NCBI RefSeq assembly: GCF_016093545.1
Contig: NZ_JADKYX010000014.1
Location: 62,001 to 126,000 of the forward strand
Direction: 5' to 3'
DNA: 64,000 nt
From: Massilia rhizosphaerae
Lineage (GTDB): Bacteria > Pseudomonadota > Gammaproteobacteria > Burkholderiales > Burkholderiaceae_D
This document shows, piece by piece, positions 51,294 through 61,167 of this stretch. Made by a program: the position numbers and the translations under genes. Under the pieces are notes generated by a model that was given only the letters and a program-made list of their open reading frames with translations, had not been told where the DNA came from and did no database searches. The stretch's first letter is position 1. Every line of letters begins with the position of its first letter.

Positions 51294-53264
51294 ATGAACC
51301 GGTATTCCAGTCTTCCCATGGAGAACCCTCATCCGGTCACTCGGCAAACAGCACTTGTCCAGAAGGGTGACATGCGGCGCGTAGAAAGCGGTATCGGGCA
51401 AATGGAACAGGTCATGAAAGACAAGGCCTGGGACATCGTGAGGCAGTTTTATACGGAGCTGTCACGGCTGCCGAAGTCCAGGCGTATCCTGGACATCCTG
51501 TCCGAGGACGAGTTGTTGCACTTGCAGGCGCACCAGGCGCAAAACCTGCAACGCTTGGCCGGACTGCAACCGGACGATACCCGCGGACATGAAGCCATTG
51601 CCCTGGACGTCGGGCGCATTCACGCCATTGTCGGATTGGACCGGGACGAGCTGGCAAACAGCCGCAGCATCCTGATGGAGGTCATCTACCGCCTCGTCAA
51701 GGACGACGTGTCGCTGGAAGCCATGGCCGTCTACAGCCAGTGCCTGTCGCAAGACCTGGCCTACCAGCTCAAGGCCTATCAGGACCTCGCGGACTCGCAA
51801 CAAAGTATTTTGCTGGAAATTACCAAGGCCGCCTGGTGTGCGCAAAACTATACCGACCTCATCCAGCAGGCCGTCAGCATCCTCGCGAATCACTACGACA
51901 TCGGCGTCTGTGCCATCGGACGCCCGGACGAGCAGGGCGTTTTTCATTTCGAGCACGTCGAGAGCCGATCGAACAAGGTCGCGCCGAACGTCATCAGCGC
52001 GTTGGATCCGCCTCCCGTCGTCCATGCCGACGATCCGTCGGGCCAGGGGCCGACAGGCCGGGCCTGGCGTAGCGGCAAGATCGAGCGCGTCCTGAATTTC
52101 AAGACACAAACAAGCCCGCACGGTATCCAGGCCATGGCGCTCGGCCTGCGCTCGTGTGCGGCCATTCCCTTGCGCTCCCCCGATCAACCGATTTCATTCG
52201 CCGTATTGCTATTGTTCAGCGTGTACCCCGGCGGATTCATCGGCAAGCTCCAGGAAACCTTTATCAACCTGATACAGAGCATCCTGGGCAGCGCGATCGC
52301 ACGGCTCAAGATCGAAGACAATTACACGCCGGTCGTTTCCCTGCTGGACCGGCAACACATATCGGCATTGCTCCATTCCGATGCCCTGCAGTTCCACTAC
52401 CAGCCGATACTCGACCTGCGTTCCGGCAGCGTGACCAAGGTGGAAGCCCTGGCCCGCTTGATGAACGACGACGAGATCCTGGCACCCGACACGTTTTTCG
52501 CGGCCTTGTCGCCGGACGATTTTCTGGAATTGTATGTGCGCGGCTTGAATCGCGCGCTGCTGGATCGCCGGCGCTGGCTGGAGCAAGGTATCGAATTGGA
52601 CGTGTCCTTGAACCTGCCGCCGTCGGCAATGAACGACTGCCGTTATCTGGAAGCGACCCGCCACGCACTCGCGGTTCACGCATGCCGCCCCGAACGGTTG
52701 ACACTGGAAATGCTGGAAAACGAATCCCTGGGCCCGTACGACAACCAGCAGACGCTGTTATCGCAGTTCAAATCGCTGGGCGTGCAGTTGGCGCAGGACG
52801 ACTTGGGGTCGGGGCATAGCGGACTGACGCGCTTGCGCACGCTGCCGTTCGACGGCATCAAGATTGACCGCGGCATCGTCAAGACCCCGGACGGCGCCAG
52901 GGACATCGGCAACGCCCGGGATGCGTTGCGCTTCGCCTATCAATTGACGCGGTTGGGGCATTCGCTGGGCAAATGGGTGGTCGTCGAAGGCATCGAGAAT
53001 CCGGAGATGCTGGAAGCGATGATGATACTGGGCGTGGATGCGGTGCAGGGCTACACGGTGGCCAGGCCGATGCCGGCCGACCGCTTGCCCGAATGGGTCG
53101 ACGCGCATGCCGGGGCGCCATTCGTCCACGCGCTCGACGGCGTATTGCCCCGCCTGGCCAAATCCATCATTTGCGAAGAGCGTTTGTCCATCGTTCAGCT
53201 GCATCGCCAGAACGCCAGGAAGGCCGCCCCGGCCCGGCCGACACGCACGGCACCCGGTACGTAA
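51294..53264 (+). CDS. Globin-GAF-EAL c-di-GMP phosphodiesterase
   Basis: The 656-residue protein has three parts. An N-terminal globin-coupled sensor domain (about 35-165) has the proximal-histidine motif VGRIHAIVGL with H110. A GAF domain covers about 175-340. An EAL domain (about 355-600) keeps the catalytic residues: E384 (VEALARL), N440, D502/D503 (QDDLGSGHSG), K523, E565 and Q585. It probably breaks down c-di-GMP in response to O2 or another haem ligand. The start is uncertain; ATGs at 51318 and 51372 are alternatives, the latter with AAGGG upstream. Confidence 0.85.
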   Translation: MNRYSSLPMENPHPVTRQTALVQKGDMRRVESGIGQMEQVMKDKAWDIVRQFYTELSRLPKSRRILDILSEDELLHLQAHQAQNLQRLAGLQPDDTRGHEAIALDVGRIHAIVGLDRDELANSRSILMEVIYRLVKDDVSLEAMAVYSQCLSQDLAYQLKAYQDLADSQQSILLEITKAAWCAQNYTDLIQQAVSILANHYDIGVCAIGRPDEQGVFHFEHVESRSNKVAPNVISALDPPPVVHADDPSGQGPTGRAWRSGKIERVLNFKTQTSPHGIQAMALGLRSCAAIPLRSPDQPISFAVLLLFSVYPGGFIGKLQETFINLIQSILGSAIARLKIEDNYTPVVSLLDRQHISALLHSDALQFHYQPILDLRSGSVTKVEALARLMNDDEILAPDTFFAALSPDDFLELYVRGLNRALLDRRRWLEQGIELDVSLNLPPSAMNDCRYLEATRHALAVHACRPERLTLEMLENESLGPYDNQQTLLSQFKSLGVQLAQDDLGSGHSGLTRLRTLPFDGIKIDRGIVKTPDGARDIGNARDALRFAYQLTRLGHSLGKWVVVEGIENPEMLEAMMILGVDAVQGYTVARPMPADRLPEWVDAHAGAPFVHALDGVLPRLAKSIICEERLSIVQLHRQNARKAAPARPTRTAPGT

Positions 53265-53336
53265 CGAACACACACCCGATTGAAGATCTGCCTGAACGAC
53301 GTTCGCGTGCGGTCATTCAAGAAAGCGACCAACAGC

Positions 53337-54923
53337 ATGCGTAAAAACCTGCCCGTAACCGATATCCAGTACCACATGGAGGATGGCAAGCCGATCGTGT
53401 CGAAGACCGATCTCAAGGGAAAAATCACCTACGTCAATCCGTATTTCATCGAAGTCAGCGGATTCAGCAAAGAGGAATTGATCGGCGCGCCGCATAACCT
53501 GGTGCGCCACCCGGACATGCCGCCCGAAGCGTTCGAAGACTTGTGGAAGTCCATCAAGGCCGGCCAGCCGTGGACCGGGATGGTGAAGAACCGGCGCAAG
53601 AACGGCGACTTCTACTGGGTCGTGGCCAACGTGACCCCCGTGATGGAAAACGGCCGTGCGAGCGGCTACATGTCGGTCCGTACCAGGCCGAGCCGCGCGC
53701 AGGTCGAGGCGGCGGAGCGGGCTTATCGAAGCATCGTTGCCGGCAATCCGGATCGCATCGCGATCCGCGAGGGACAGATCGTGCGTACCGGCCTGGCCGG
53801 CTTGATCCCGGCATTGAACGACCTGCCGGTGAGCGCGCACATCACCTTCGGGCTGCTGACGATCTGTGCCTCGTATCTCGGCATGGGCATCCTCGGTTTC
53901 GCGGCGTCGAGCGGCGGGACGGCGCGCGGATTCGCCGCTGCCGCCGCCTTCGGCGTGGCGGGCGCAGCGTCGCTGGGATACTTCCTCCACAAATCCGTGG
54001 TCGTCCCCTTGCGCGGCGCGATCCGTGCCGCGCGCACGATTGCCGGCGGCGATCTGACCAGCACGTTCGAAACACACCGCGGTGGCGATATGGGGCAATT
54101 GCTGCGGGCCTTGCAACAAATGAACGCCAATCTCCTGGCGATCGTCGGCGACGTGCGCACCAATGTCGATGCCGTGAACGTCGCGACCAGGGAAATTGCC
54201 GCAGGCAATATGGACCTGTCGGCACGCACCGAAGCGCAGGCCGCCAGCCTCGAACAAACCGCGTCCAGCATGGAAGAATTTTCCTCGAGCGCGAAGCTGA
54301 ATGCGGACCATGCGCAGCGCGCCAACGAACTTGTCGAGTCCGCCTCGGCCGTTGCGGTCAAGGGTGGTCAAGCCGTGTCGAGGGTGGGCGCGACGATGGG
54401 CGGTATCAGTGCCTCGGCGAAGAAGATCGCCGACATCATCGGCCTGATCGATCGTATCGCGTTCCAGACCAATATCCTGGCGCTGAATGCCGCCGTCGAG
54501 GCGGCGCGCGCGGGCGAGCAGGGGCGTGGCTTTGCCGTGGTCGCCGCCGAAGTGCGGAGCCTGGCGCAGGGCTCCGCCGCCGCGGCCAAGGAAATCAAAG
54601 GGCTGATCGACGACTCGGTTGCGCGGGTCGAACTGGGGAACCGCCTGGTCGGCGACGCCGAGCACATCATGACGGACATCGTGGAGTCGGTGCGGCGCGT
54701 GGCCGGCATCATGCACGAGATCGCTTCCGCCAGCCGTGAGCAAAGCAGCGGCATCGACCAGGTCAACCGGGCCATCGGCACGATGGGCGAAGTCACTCGG
54801 CAGAATGCCGCGCTGGTGGAACAGACGGTCGCAGTGGCTTCCAGCCTGGAAGAGCAGGCAATGCAGCTGTCGCAGGCGGTGAGCGTATTCAAACTGGACG
54901 GAAAGAAGCATGAATATCACTAA
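53337..54923 (+). CDS. PAS-domain chemoreceptor (Aer-like MCP)
   Basis: The ATG at 53337 ([17 protein letters not shown]) gives 528 residues. An N-terminal PAS domain ([20 protein letters not shown], then [20 protein letters not shown]) resembles Aer and would sense redox or energy state. Two adjacent membrane segments (about 145-190) and a HAMP-like region follow. The signalling hairpin reads [20 protein letters not shown]. It overlaps the next chemoreceptor by 14 bases. No methylation or Che genes are nearby. Confidence 0.92.
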   Translation: MRKNLPVTDIQYHMEDGKPIVSKTDLKGKITYVNPYFIEVSGFSKEELIGAPHNLVRHPDMPPEAFEDLWKSIKAGQPWTGMVKNRRKNGDFYWVVANVTPVMENGRASGYMSVRTRPSRAQVEAAERAYRSIVAGNPDRIAIREGQIVRTGLAGLIPALNDLPVSAHITFGLLTICASYLGMGILGFAASSGGTARGFAAAAAFGVAGAASLGYFLHKSVVVPLRGAIRAARTIAGGDLTSTFETHRGGDMGQLLRALQQMNANLLAIVGDVRTNVDAVNVATREIAAGNMDLSARTEAQAASLEQTASSMEEFSSSAKLNADHAQRANELVESASAVAVKGGQAVSRVGATMGGISASAKKIADIIGLIDRIAFQTNILALNAAVEAARAGEQGRGFAVVAAEVRSLAQGSAAAAKEIKGLIDDSVARVELGNRLVGDAEHIMTDIVESVRRVAGIMHEIASASREQSSGIDQVNRAIGTMGEVTRQNAALVEQTVAVASSLEEQAMQLSQAVSVFKLDGKKHEYH

Positions 54924-56511
54924 CCTGAAGATCGGCACGCGCCTTGTTGCCAACAATGTCGTGATGGGCCTCCTGCTGGTGGCCTGTATTTCCCTGGGCA
55001 TCACCATGCTGGGCCGCGTCAATGGCGCGACTGCGATCATCGTCACGGACTCCGTGCCGAAGGCGGCGCAGGCGACGCAGGCGATGGGCGATATCAATGA
55101 CATCGCGATTGCGTTGAGCAATATGCTGCTCAACGAGGATAGCGGGGAGAGGAACAAGCAGCAAGCGCACATCACGGAATCGCGAAAAGGCTTGCACGAA
55201 AAACTCGCCTATCTGGAGCGAACGGTCGATCTGCCGAAAGGCAAGGCACTGTTGCGGAAAGCGCTGGACGCCGATGCGCAATACGCGGCCTGCACCGACC
55301 GGTTGCTCACGCTGCTTGCCGCCGATACGCCGGACGCGCAGAAGGCTTACCTGAACCAGAAGTTTGGCCCGGCATTGGCCGCGTACAAGGCCGCGATCAA
55401 CGACATCATCGGATTCGAGGTGGAGCGCATGAACGCGTATAGCGAACGTGCCGCGACGACCCATGCGACCAGCCGCCTGATGATGCTCGGCCTGGGCGCT
55501 GCGGCGTTGCTGTTCGCCGCTGTCATGGGCATCCGGATCACGCTCTCGATCACCCGTCCGCTGAAGCAGGCGCTGACGCTGGCCAATACGGTTGCCGCGG
55601 GCGACCTGACCAGCCGGATCGACGTCCGGACCACGGAAGAAACCGGGCAGCTCCTGCAGGCGTTGAAGAACATGAACGATAGCCTGGTGAAGATCGTGGC
55701 TCAAGTGCGCAACGGCACCGGGGCGCTTGCCAGCGCCTCCAGCCAGATCGCCACCGGCAATCTCGATTTGTCCTCGCGCACCGAGCAGCAAGCGAGCTCG
55801 CTGGAAGAAACCGCTTCCTCGATGGAAGAATTGACGTCGACCGTCCGGCGCAACGCCGACGACGCGCGCGAGGCAAACGGCCTGGCGCTGTTGGCCTCCG
55901 AAACGGCGGTCAAGGGTGGGGCGGTGGTGCTGGAGGTCGTCGAGACGATGAGTTCGATCCACGACTCGTCCAGGATGATCGTGGACATCATCGGGGTGAT
56001 CGATGGGATTGCGTTCCAGACCAATATCCTGGCGTTGAACGCGGCGGTGGAAGCGGCGCGCGCCGGCGAGGCGGGGCGTGGCTTCGCCGTGGTGGCCGCC
56101 GAAGTACGAACGCTTGCGCAACGCAGCGCGGTCGCGGCCAAGGAAATCAAGGCGCTCATCGACAATTCGGTGGGAAAAGTGGACGCGGGAAGCAAGCTGG
56201 CGGAACGGGCGGGCGCGGCGATGGAAGAGATCGTCGACAGCGTCAAGCGCGTCGGCGGGATCATGGGCCGGATCACCGCCGCCGCGCAGGCGCAGACGGC
56301 CGGGATCGAACAGGTCAACCAGGCCATCGGGCAGATGGACCACGTCACGCAGCAGAACGCGGCGCTCGTGGAGGAAGCGGCAGCGGCGGCCCAGTCCATG
56401 CAGGACCAGGTGGCGACGCTGGCGGATGTCGTCAGCGTATTCAAGCTTGATGCGCCGGCGCCACGCCTGGCCATTGCGACGCCATTGCTCGGCGATCAGC
56501 CCTGCAAATAG
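54910..56511 (+). CDS. Methyl-accepting chemotaxis protein with four-helix-bundle sensor
   Basis: The 533-residue protein has a TM1 segment ([20 protein letters not shown]) and a periplasmic four-helix-bundle (4HB_MCP) sensor of about 150 residues. TM2 ([20 protein letters not shown]) follows, then HAMP and the signalling tip [20 protein letters not shown]. The ligand is unknown. It begins inside the preceding MCP gene, so the two are translationally coupled. Confidence 0.94.
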   Translation: MNITNLKIGTRLVANNVVMGLLLVACISLGITMLGRVNGATAIIVTDSVPKAAQATQAMGDINDIAIALSNMLLNEDSGERNKQQAHITESRKGLHEKLAYLERTVDLPKGKALLRKALDADAQYAACTDRLLTLLAADTPDAQKAYLNQKFGPALAAYKAAINDIIGFEVERMNAYSERAATTHATSRLMMLGLGAAALLFAAVMGIRITLSITRPLKQALTLANTVAAGDLTSRIDVRTTEETGQLLQALKNMNDSLVKIVAQVRNGTGALASASSQIATGNLDLSSRTEQQASSLEETASSMEELTSTVRRNADDAREANGLALLASETAVKGGAVVLEVVETMSSIHDSSRMIVDIIGVIDGIAFQTNILALNAAVEAARAGEAGRGFAVVAAEVRTLAQRSAVAAKEIKALIDNSVGKVDAGSKLAERAGAAMEEIVDSVKRVGGIMGRITAAAQAQTAGIEQVNQAIGQMDHVTQQNAALVEEAAAAAQSMQDQVATLADVVSVFKLDAPAPRLAIATPLLGDQPCK

Positions 56512-56546
56512 GAAAATTTTTTACGCTGCGTATGATAGTATTTTCG

Positions 56547-56563
56547 TTGCATTGACGCGGATC
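56547..56563 (+). promoter_or_regulatory. Diverged third copy of the catabolic operator, upstream of the AraC regulator
   Basis: TTGCATTGACGCGGATC shares TTGCATTGACG with the two operators at 57890 and 61051, then diverges by one inserted base. It lies about 145 bases before the regulator start and may serve autoregulation. Confidence 0.5.
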
Positions 56564-56706
56564 AAACTTATAAAGAAGCAGGAAAAACCGCTGCTCACAT
56601 CATGCGCGCTGCGAGTGGGGAAACAGTCCGGGCGACGACGCCGTATTCCATGCTCGGAACACGAATCCCATCATTGGTCGTTCATTATGCGTTCGAGAGA
56701 GAGACT

Positions 56707-57705
56707 ATGGCGCACTGCACTTTTCCTTCCGTGACTCCGGCCGATTCCGTGCTGTCGGCCTATGGCCTGTGCCAGACGTCCGATATCGAAGAGGCGCGCT
56801 CGGTCGGTGAGCACATCTTTTGCAAGAACACGATCTATTCCAGAGATCCCCAGTTCAATACGCGCGTCAATTACCGGCGCGCGGGCGGCCTGGGCGTGGG
56901 GCGCATGACCTATGGCGGCGAGACCATCATCGATCCGGATGTGATGGAGTCGTTTGCACTGATCCAGGTGCCGATCAGGGGGCGCGAGCTGATCGAGTGC
57001 GACGGCAAGCCGGTCTTGTTCGAATCCGAGCAGGGCGTCGTGCTGAACGCGCATGCGCGCACGCGCATCCACCACATGGCGAATACCGAGAAAATCATCG
57101 TCCGGGTCGATAACGACGTCGTCAAACGCCATTGCCAGCAGCATCTCGGCCGCACTTTGCAGAAGGACGTCGAGTTCAAGACGGGCATGGCGCTGAATAC
57201 GCCCGACGGCCGCAATTTTGTCCAGATGCTGGCGTGGATGTGCGACGTCCTGTCGAACTCGAACAAGCTGTCGCCGCTGTTGAGCAAACAACTGGAATCG
57301 ACGTTCGTGGGCACGCTGTTGAGCTGCCAGCCGAACAACTACAGCGCGGAACTGCACGAAGACAAAGGGCAGTCCATCGCGCCGTCCTTCGTCAAGCGCA
57401 TCGAGCATTACATCGAAGAACATGCCCATGAGCCGATTTCGGTGGGTGACCTGGCGGAATATTCCGGCGTCAGCACGCGCTCGCTGTTCTCCGCGTTTCG
57501 CCGCTTCCGCAATATCTCGCCGATGCACTACCTGAAGGAAGTCCGCCTGCGCCGCGTGCATGACGAACTCCAGCAGGCCCAGCCTTCCAGCGGCACCGTG
57601 ACCGCCGTCGCATTCCGCTGGGGCTTCAGTCATCTGGGGCACTTCACGACCGACTACAAGCGCCGCTTCGGCGAAACCCCGTCCGAAACCTTGATGCGTT
57701 CCTGA
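56707..57705 (+). CDS. XylS/AntR-type AraC-family regulator
   Basis: The ATG at 56707, after GAGAGAGA, gives MAHCTFPSVT and 332 residues. The N-terminal half is a cupin-like AraC_binding domain (for example ESFALIQVPIRGRELIECDG). The C-terminal double helix-turn-helix (ISVGDLAEYSGVSTRSLFSA, AFRWGFSHLGHFTTDYKRRF) is like AntR, OxoS and related regulators of aromatic catabolism. It probably activates the downstream catabolic genes through the TGCA-N6-GGATA elements. Confidence 0.9.
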   Translation: MAHCTFPSVTPADSVLSAYGLCQTSDIEEARSVGEHIFCKNTIYSRDPQFNTRVNYRRAGGLGVGRMTYGGETIIDPDVMESFALIQVPIRGRELIECDGKPVLFESEQGVVLNAHARTRIHHMANTEKIIVRVDNDVVKRHCQQHLGRTLQKDVEFKTGMALNTPDGRNFVQMLAWMCDVLSNSNKLSPLLSKQLESTFVGTLLSCQPNNYSAELHEDKGQSIAPSFVKRIEHYIEEHAHEPISVGDLAEYSGVSTRSLFSAFRRFRNISPMHYLKEVRLRRVHDELQQAQPSSGTVTAVAFRWGFSHLGHFTTDYKRRFGETPSETLMRS

Positions 57706-57735
57706 TGCGTTCCTGACGCGTACTTGATGCGCCGG
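57692..57735. repeat. Four 11-bp tandem units across the regulator stop codon
   Basis: TGATGCGTTCC occurs twice without change (57692, 57703), then as TGACGCGTACT (57714) and TGATGCGCCGG (57725). The first TGA of the second unit is the stop codon of the AraC gene. Slippage here would alter the C-terminus or the trailer length. Confidence 0.75.
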
Positions 57736-57889
57736 CGCTCGCCGGTGCATTACCCGTAGCACCTTCGCTGCACCGCGCGTGCATGCCGCAGGCGCCGCTC
57801 CGGCGCCATCCCACCGAACCTTCGATACGCTCCCGATCGCCGCCGGCCGCCATGGCCTGCGCCGACCGGCGCGGCAGCGCGTTCTTTTC

Positions 57890-57927
57890 TGCATTGACGG
57901 GATAGTGGTTTCGCCGGCGGGAGCGCC
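57890..57927 (+). promoter_or_regulatory. Operator copy A (TGCA-N6-GGATA) before the ADH-cupin-hemerythrin-SDR operon
   Basis: TGCA-TTGACG-GGATA at 57890-57904 fits the XylS-type half-site TGCA-N6-GGNTA. The following 23 bases are also conserved with copy B: 36 of 38 positions are the same. It is 60 bases upstream of the first start. TTGACG within it could act as a -35 element. Confidence 0.75.
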
Positions 57928-57986
57928 GGCCGGCCCGCCGTGCCCTAGCATCGACTCCGAACCTACTACCAGATCAAGGAGACCGA

Positions 57987-59102
57987 ATGAACGCTTCGAA
58001 GCAGATGAAAGCCATGCGCGTGCATGACGCCAGCGGCCGTTTTCAGCTCGATACGGTGCCGCTCCCGGAGCTGTTGCGCCCGACGGATGTGCTCGTCGAG
58101 GTCAAGGCGTCCGGCGTCGTGCCGAACCTGCGCAACGTGATCAGCCACTATGGCGAACGTTCCTACCTGACCTTGCCTGACTTGCCCGCGATTTTCGGTC
58201 TCGATATCGCAGGCGTCGTCGCCAGGGTCGGTACGGCCGTGACGGGCATCGCGCCGGGCGACCGCGTGTACGTCAATCCGGGCCGCTCCTGCGGATCGTG
58301 CCATGCCTGCCGCGGCGGCGAGCCGACCAACTGCGTCGCCTACACCTTCCAGGGCTATTTCGGCTTCGGACCGAATTCGAAGCAAATCTACAAGCAATAT
58401 CCGTACGGCGGCTTCGGCCAGTATGCGACCGCGCCGGCCGACGGCCTCGTCAAATTGCCGGAGGCGGTCAGCTTCGAGCAGGCCGCCCGCTTCGGCTATC
58501 TGGGCACCGCCTATTCGGGCTTGCGCAAGGCGGGTGTCGGCGCCGGCAAGACGGTCCTGATCAGCGGTGCCAGCGGCACGCTCGGCCTGTGCGCGGTGCA
58601 GATCGCGCGGGCGATGGGGGCGGTCAAGATCTTCTGCGTCGCGCGCAACCCCGAGTTGCTCGAGCAAGTGCGCGCACTCGATCCGCGGCGGATCCGCACC
58701 TTTTCGTATGGCTCCGGCGATCTCGGCGAGTGGGTGCGGAGCGAGACGGACGGCGTCGGCGTCGATGCGGTGCTCGACGCGATCGGCCCGGGCGCGTCGC
58801 ACCAGGTCACGCTCGATTGCCTGCGGACGCTGGCCCGTGGCGGCCGCCTGGTCGAAGTGGGCGCGATGTCCGATCCGCTGCCGTTGAACCTGCACGAGAT
58901 CATGTGCTCGCAAATCAGCCTGATGACGTCGCTGTGGTTCACCGTGGGCGAAGGCCAGGACCTCGCGTACATGGCCGCGGCGGGCACGCTGGACTTGAGC
59001 GTGTTCGACCATCACCGGTATGCGCTGGAGCAGGCCAACGAGGCGCTCGCCGACGCCGAGCAGCGCAAGGGCGGTTTCGTCAACGTGGTGATCGTGCAGT
59101 GA
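57987..59102 (+). CDS. Zinc-dependent alcohol dehydrogenase (MDR family)
   Basis: The 371-residue protein has the structural-zinc cysteine cluster CGSCHACRGGEPTNC (about residues 104-118) and the nucleotide-binding motif LISGASGTLGLCAVQ. The substrate-pocket residues cannot be matched to a known enzyme. It starts with AAGGAGA upstream and is the first gene of the operon controlled by operator copy A. It probably oxidises an alcohol intermediate of the aromatic pathway. Confidence 0.88.
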   Translation: MNASKQMKAMRVHDASGRFQLDTVPLPELLRPTDVLVEVKASGVVPNLRNVISHYGERSYLTLPDLPAIFGLDIAGVVARVGTAVTGIAPGDRVYVNPGRSCGSCHACRGGEPTNCVAYTFQGYFGFGPNSKQIYKQYPYGGFGQYATAPADGLVKLPEAVSFEQAARFGYLGTAYSGLRKAGVGAGKTVLISGASGTLGLCAVQIARAMGAVKIFCVARNPELLEQVRALDPRRIRTFSYGSGDLGEWVRSETDGVGVDAVLDAIGPGASHQVTLDCLRTLARGGRLVEVGAMSDPLPLNLHEIMCSQISLMTSLWFTVGEGQDLAYMAAAGTLDLSVFDHHRYALEQANEALADAEQRKGGFVNVVIVQ

Positions 59103-59140
59103 GCGCACGGTCCGCAACCAGCAAGGACAAGGAGTTTGAC

Positions 59141-59671
59141 ATGGTAAGACGTATCGTAACGGGCGAACGTAACGGCAAGTCGGTGGTCGTGTTCGACAGC
59201 CAGGTGGAGAACACGCACGACTACGCGTCGGTGCCCGGTTTCCGCACCACGCTGGCATGGGCTTCCGAGCTTGGGCCCACGTTGCCCTTCGACGGGCGCG
59301 ACCCGGCCGCCGGCATCCAATCGATGCTGCCCGCACCAAATGGCACGCGCGTGATCGTCGTGCAGTTCCCGCCCGACAGCGTGATGGCCGCGCCGGGCTT
59401 CGACGGTGCCGCGACCGGCGCGGAATACGCGGCATTCCTGCCGGGCCTCGCCGAGACCTTCGATGCCGACGGTTCCGGCTTCCACCGCACCGCCACGGTC
59501 GACTACGACGTGATCCTGTCCGGAGAGCTGTGGCTCGAGCTCGACGATGGCGAAGTCCGCCACCTGAAGGCCGGGGACGTCGTGATCCAGAACGGCACGC
59601 GCCACGCGTGGCGCAACCGGACCGAAACGCCGGCGGTGATGCTGTCCGTGCTGATCGGCGCCGCAATCTGA
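59141..59671 (+). CDS. Cupin-domain protein
   Basis: The 176-residue protein has a C-terminal cupin fold: YDVILSGELWLELDDGEVRH, LKAGDVVIQNGTRHAWRN. The first part is extra and not recognisable. It may bind a metal and catalyse an isomerisation or dioxygenation, or act as a sensor. The function is not known. A GGAG site lies 6 bases upstream of the start. Confidence 0.82.
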   Translation: MVRRIVTGERNGKSVVVFDSQVENTHDYASVPGFRTTLAWASELGPTLPFDGRDPAAGIQSMLPAPNGTRVIVVQFPPDSVMAAPGFDGAATGAEYAAFLPGLAETFDADGSGFHRTATVDYDVILSGELWLELDDGEVRHLKAGDVVIQNGTRHAWRNRTETPAVMLSVLIGAAI

Positions 59672-59693
59672 CGGTTCGACGCGGAGTCTTCAC

Positions 59694-60212
59694 ATGTCAC
59701 ATCATCACGCACATGCGCACCAGGGCGGATTCGACGAGAACGCCGCCGAGCGGCTCGAGTGGAACGACGCGATGCTGCTCGGCCACGGCCCGACGGACGC
59801 CGCGCATGAAGAATTCGTGCAGGTCGTCAAGGCGCTTGCGGCATGTAACGCGGTCACGGCTCTCGGCTGCCTGCAGGCGGTCGAGGACCACCTGCTGTCG
59901 CATTTCGAGTCCGAGCGGCAGGCTATGGTGCGCACAAGCTATCCGAACATGGATTGCCATCTCGACGAACACCAGAAGGTCCTCGACACGGTGCTGGAGG
60001 TGAACCGGCTCGCGCAGGCCGGGCAGGTGGGCTTGCGCGACGTGCGACGCCTCGCGGCCGCGCTCGCGGACTGGTTCCCGAAGCACGCCACTTACCTGGA
60101 TTCCGCGCTGTCGACGTGGATCACCAAACGCAGGCATGGCGGCGCACCGGTGATCCTGCGGCGCGACATCCGTGCCGGCGTACAGGGCGGAGCGTATGCG
60201 GATGAAGGATAA
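59694..60212 (+). CDS. Hemerythrin-like di-iron protein
   Basis: The 172-residue protein opens with a His-rich tail (MSHHHAHAHQGG). The four-helix hemerythrin pattern follows: LEWNDAMLLGHGPTDAAHEE, HLLSHFESERQAM, MDCHLDEHQKVL and WFPKHATYLDSAL. Together these provide H-x3-E, H-x3-H and H-x4-D metal ligands. It binds O2 or stores oxygen, and perhaps supplies or senses O2 for the oxygenase. It overlaps the SDR start. Confidence 0.88.
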   Translation: MSHHHAHAHQGGFDENAAERLEWNDAMLLGHGPTDAAHEEFVQVVKALAACNAVTALGCLQAVEDHLLSHFESERQAMVRTSYPNMDCHLDEHQKVLDTVLEVNRLAQAGQVGLRDVRRLAAALADWFPKHATYLDSALSTWITKRRHGGAPVILRRDIRAGVQGGAYADEG

Positions 60213-60939
60213 GGTGGGACTGGTGACGGGCGGCGGCTCCGGCATGGGACGCGCGGCTGCGTTGGCCCTCGCGGCCGAGGGCGCGACGGTGGTGCTGGCC
60301 GGCCGTACCGAAGACAAGCTTGCCGCCGTGCGCGACGAGATCGTCCGGTCGGGCGGCAAGGCCGAGATCCAGGCGATGGACGCGTCGCGCCGCGACGACC
60401 AGGAGGCGCTCGTCCGGTTCGTCGAGTCGCGTTTCGGCCGTCTCGATTTCGCGTTCAACAATGCGGGCGGCCACGCCGATTTCAAACCGATCCATCACAC
60501 GTCCGTCGACGAGTCGGAATGGGTCATCGACCTCAATTTCAAGGGGGTCTACTACGGCGTGAAGTACCAGGTCGAGGCGATGTTGCGAGCGGGTGGCGGC
60601 GCGATCGTGAACAACGCGTCGATCTTCGGCCTGCGCGGCATCGACGGCATTGCCCACTATGTCGCGGCCAAGCATGCGGTGGTCGGTCTCACGAAGGCCG
60701 TCGCGAAAGAGTATGCGGCCAGGAACATCCGCATCAACGCCGTGTGTCCGGGCGCGACGCAAACGCCGAACTACATGCGCTCGACGGGCGGCGACATCCA
60801 CCTGCTCGACGACATGATCCCCATGCGCCGCATCGGCCAGCCGCAGGAAGTGGCCGAGGCCGTGCTCTACCTGCTGTCCGACAAATCGGCCTACGTGACC
60901 GGTGCGGTGCTGTCGGTCGATGGCGGGATGACGGCCTGA
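60202..60939 (+). CDS. Short-chain dehydrogenase/reductase
   Basis: The ATG at 60202 has GGAG 9 bases upstream and gives 245 residues. It has TGGGSGMG at 9-16, NNAG near 86-89, and the catalytic S140, Y153 and K157 (YVAAK). It is a classical NAD(P)-dependent SDR and may dehydrogenate a dihydrodiol or ketone. It is the last gene of the operon before a strong terminator. Confidence 0.91.
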   Translation: MKDKVGLVTGGGSGMGRAAALALAAEGATVVLAGRTEDKLAAVRDEIVRSGGKAEIQAMDASRRDDQEALVRFVESRFGRLDFAFNNAGGHADFKPIHHTSVDESEWVIDLNFKGVYYGVKYQVEAMLRAGGGAIVNNASIFGLRGIDGIAHYVAAKHAVVGLTKAVAKEYAARNIRINAVCPGATQTPNYMRSTGGDIHLLDDMIPMRRIGQPQEVAEAVLYLLSDKSAYVTGAVLSVDGGMTA

Positions 60940-60968
60940 CGGCGCACGGCGCGCGACGCATCGAATCG

Positions 60969-61004
60969 AAGGGCCGGGTCCTGTGCAAACGGGGCCCGGC
61001 CCTT
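60969..61004 (+). terminator. Strong terminator after the SDR gene
   Basis: AAGGGCCGGG pairs with CCCGGCCCTT (10 bp) around a 16-base loop, and is followed by GTTCATTT. It separates the ADH-SDR operon from the Rieske oxygenase gene, which has its own operator copy. Confidence 0.82.
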
Positions 61005-61050
61005 GTTCATTTGCCGCCCAAATCGCCGCCCGCACATGGACGTGTTTTCT

Positions 61051-61088
61051 TGCATTGACGGGATAGTGGGTTCACCGGCGGGAGCGCC
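61051..61088 (+). promoter_or_regulatory. Operator copy B (TGCA-N6-GGATA) before the Rieske oxygenase
   Basis: This 38-bp element is the same as copy A at 57890 at 36 of 38 positions, starting with TGCA-TTGACG-GGATA. It lies 80 bases upstream of the oxygenase start and just after the SDR terminator. It is the likely binding site for the AraC regulator at 56707. Confidence 0.75.
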
Positions 61089-61167
61089 AGCAACGATGCC
61101 GCTACGTACGATGGCATCACCGCTTCGCACAGGACGAAGCATCTTTCCCATACAGTAGGAGACTCCC

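Noticed and set aside
47670-51401. A 1243-codon open frame on the minus strand opposite LysR and GH31
   Set aside because: It is a GC-rich shadow of two well-supported genes on the plus strand; the translated sequence is Arg/His/Gly/Ala-rich without domains.
57744-57763. Hairpin GGTGC/GCACC after the AraC gene
   Set aside because: The stem is only 5 bp with a 10-base loop and no T-run.
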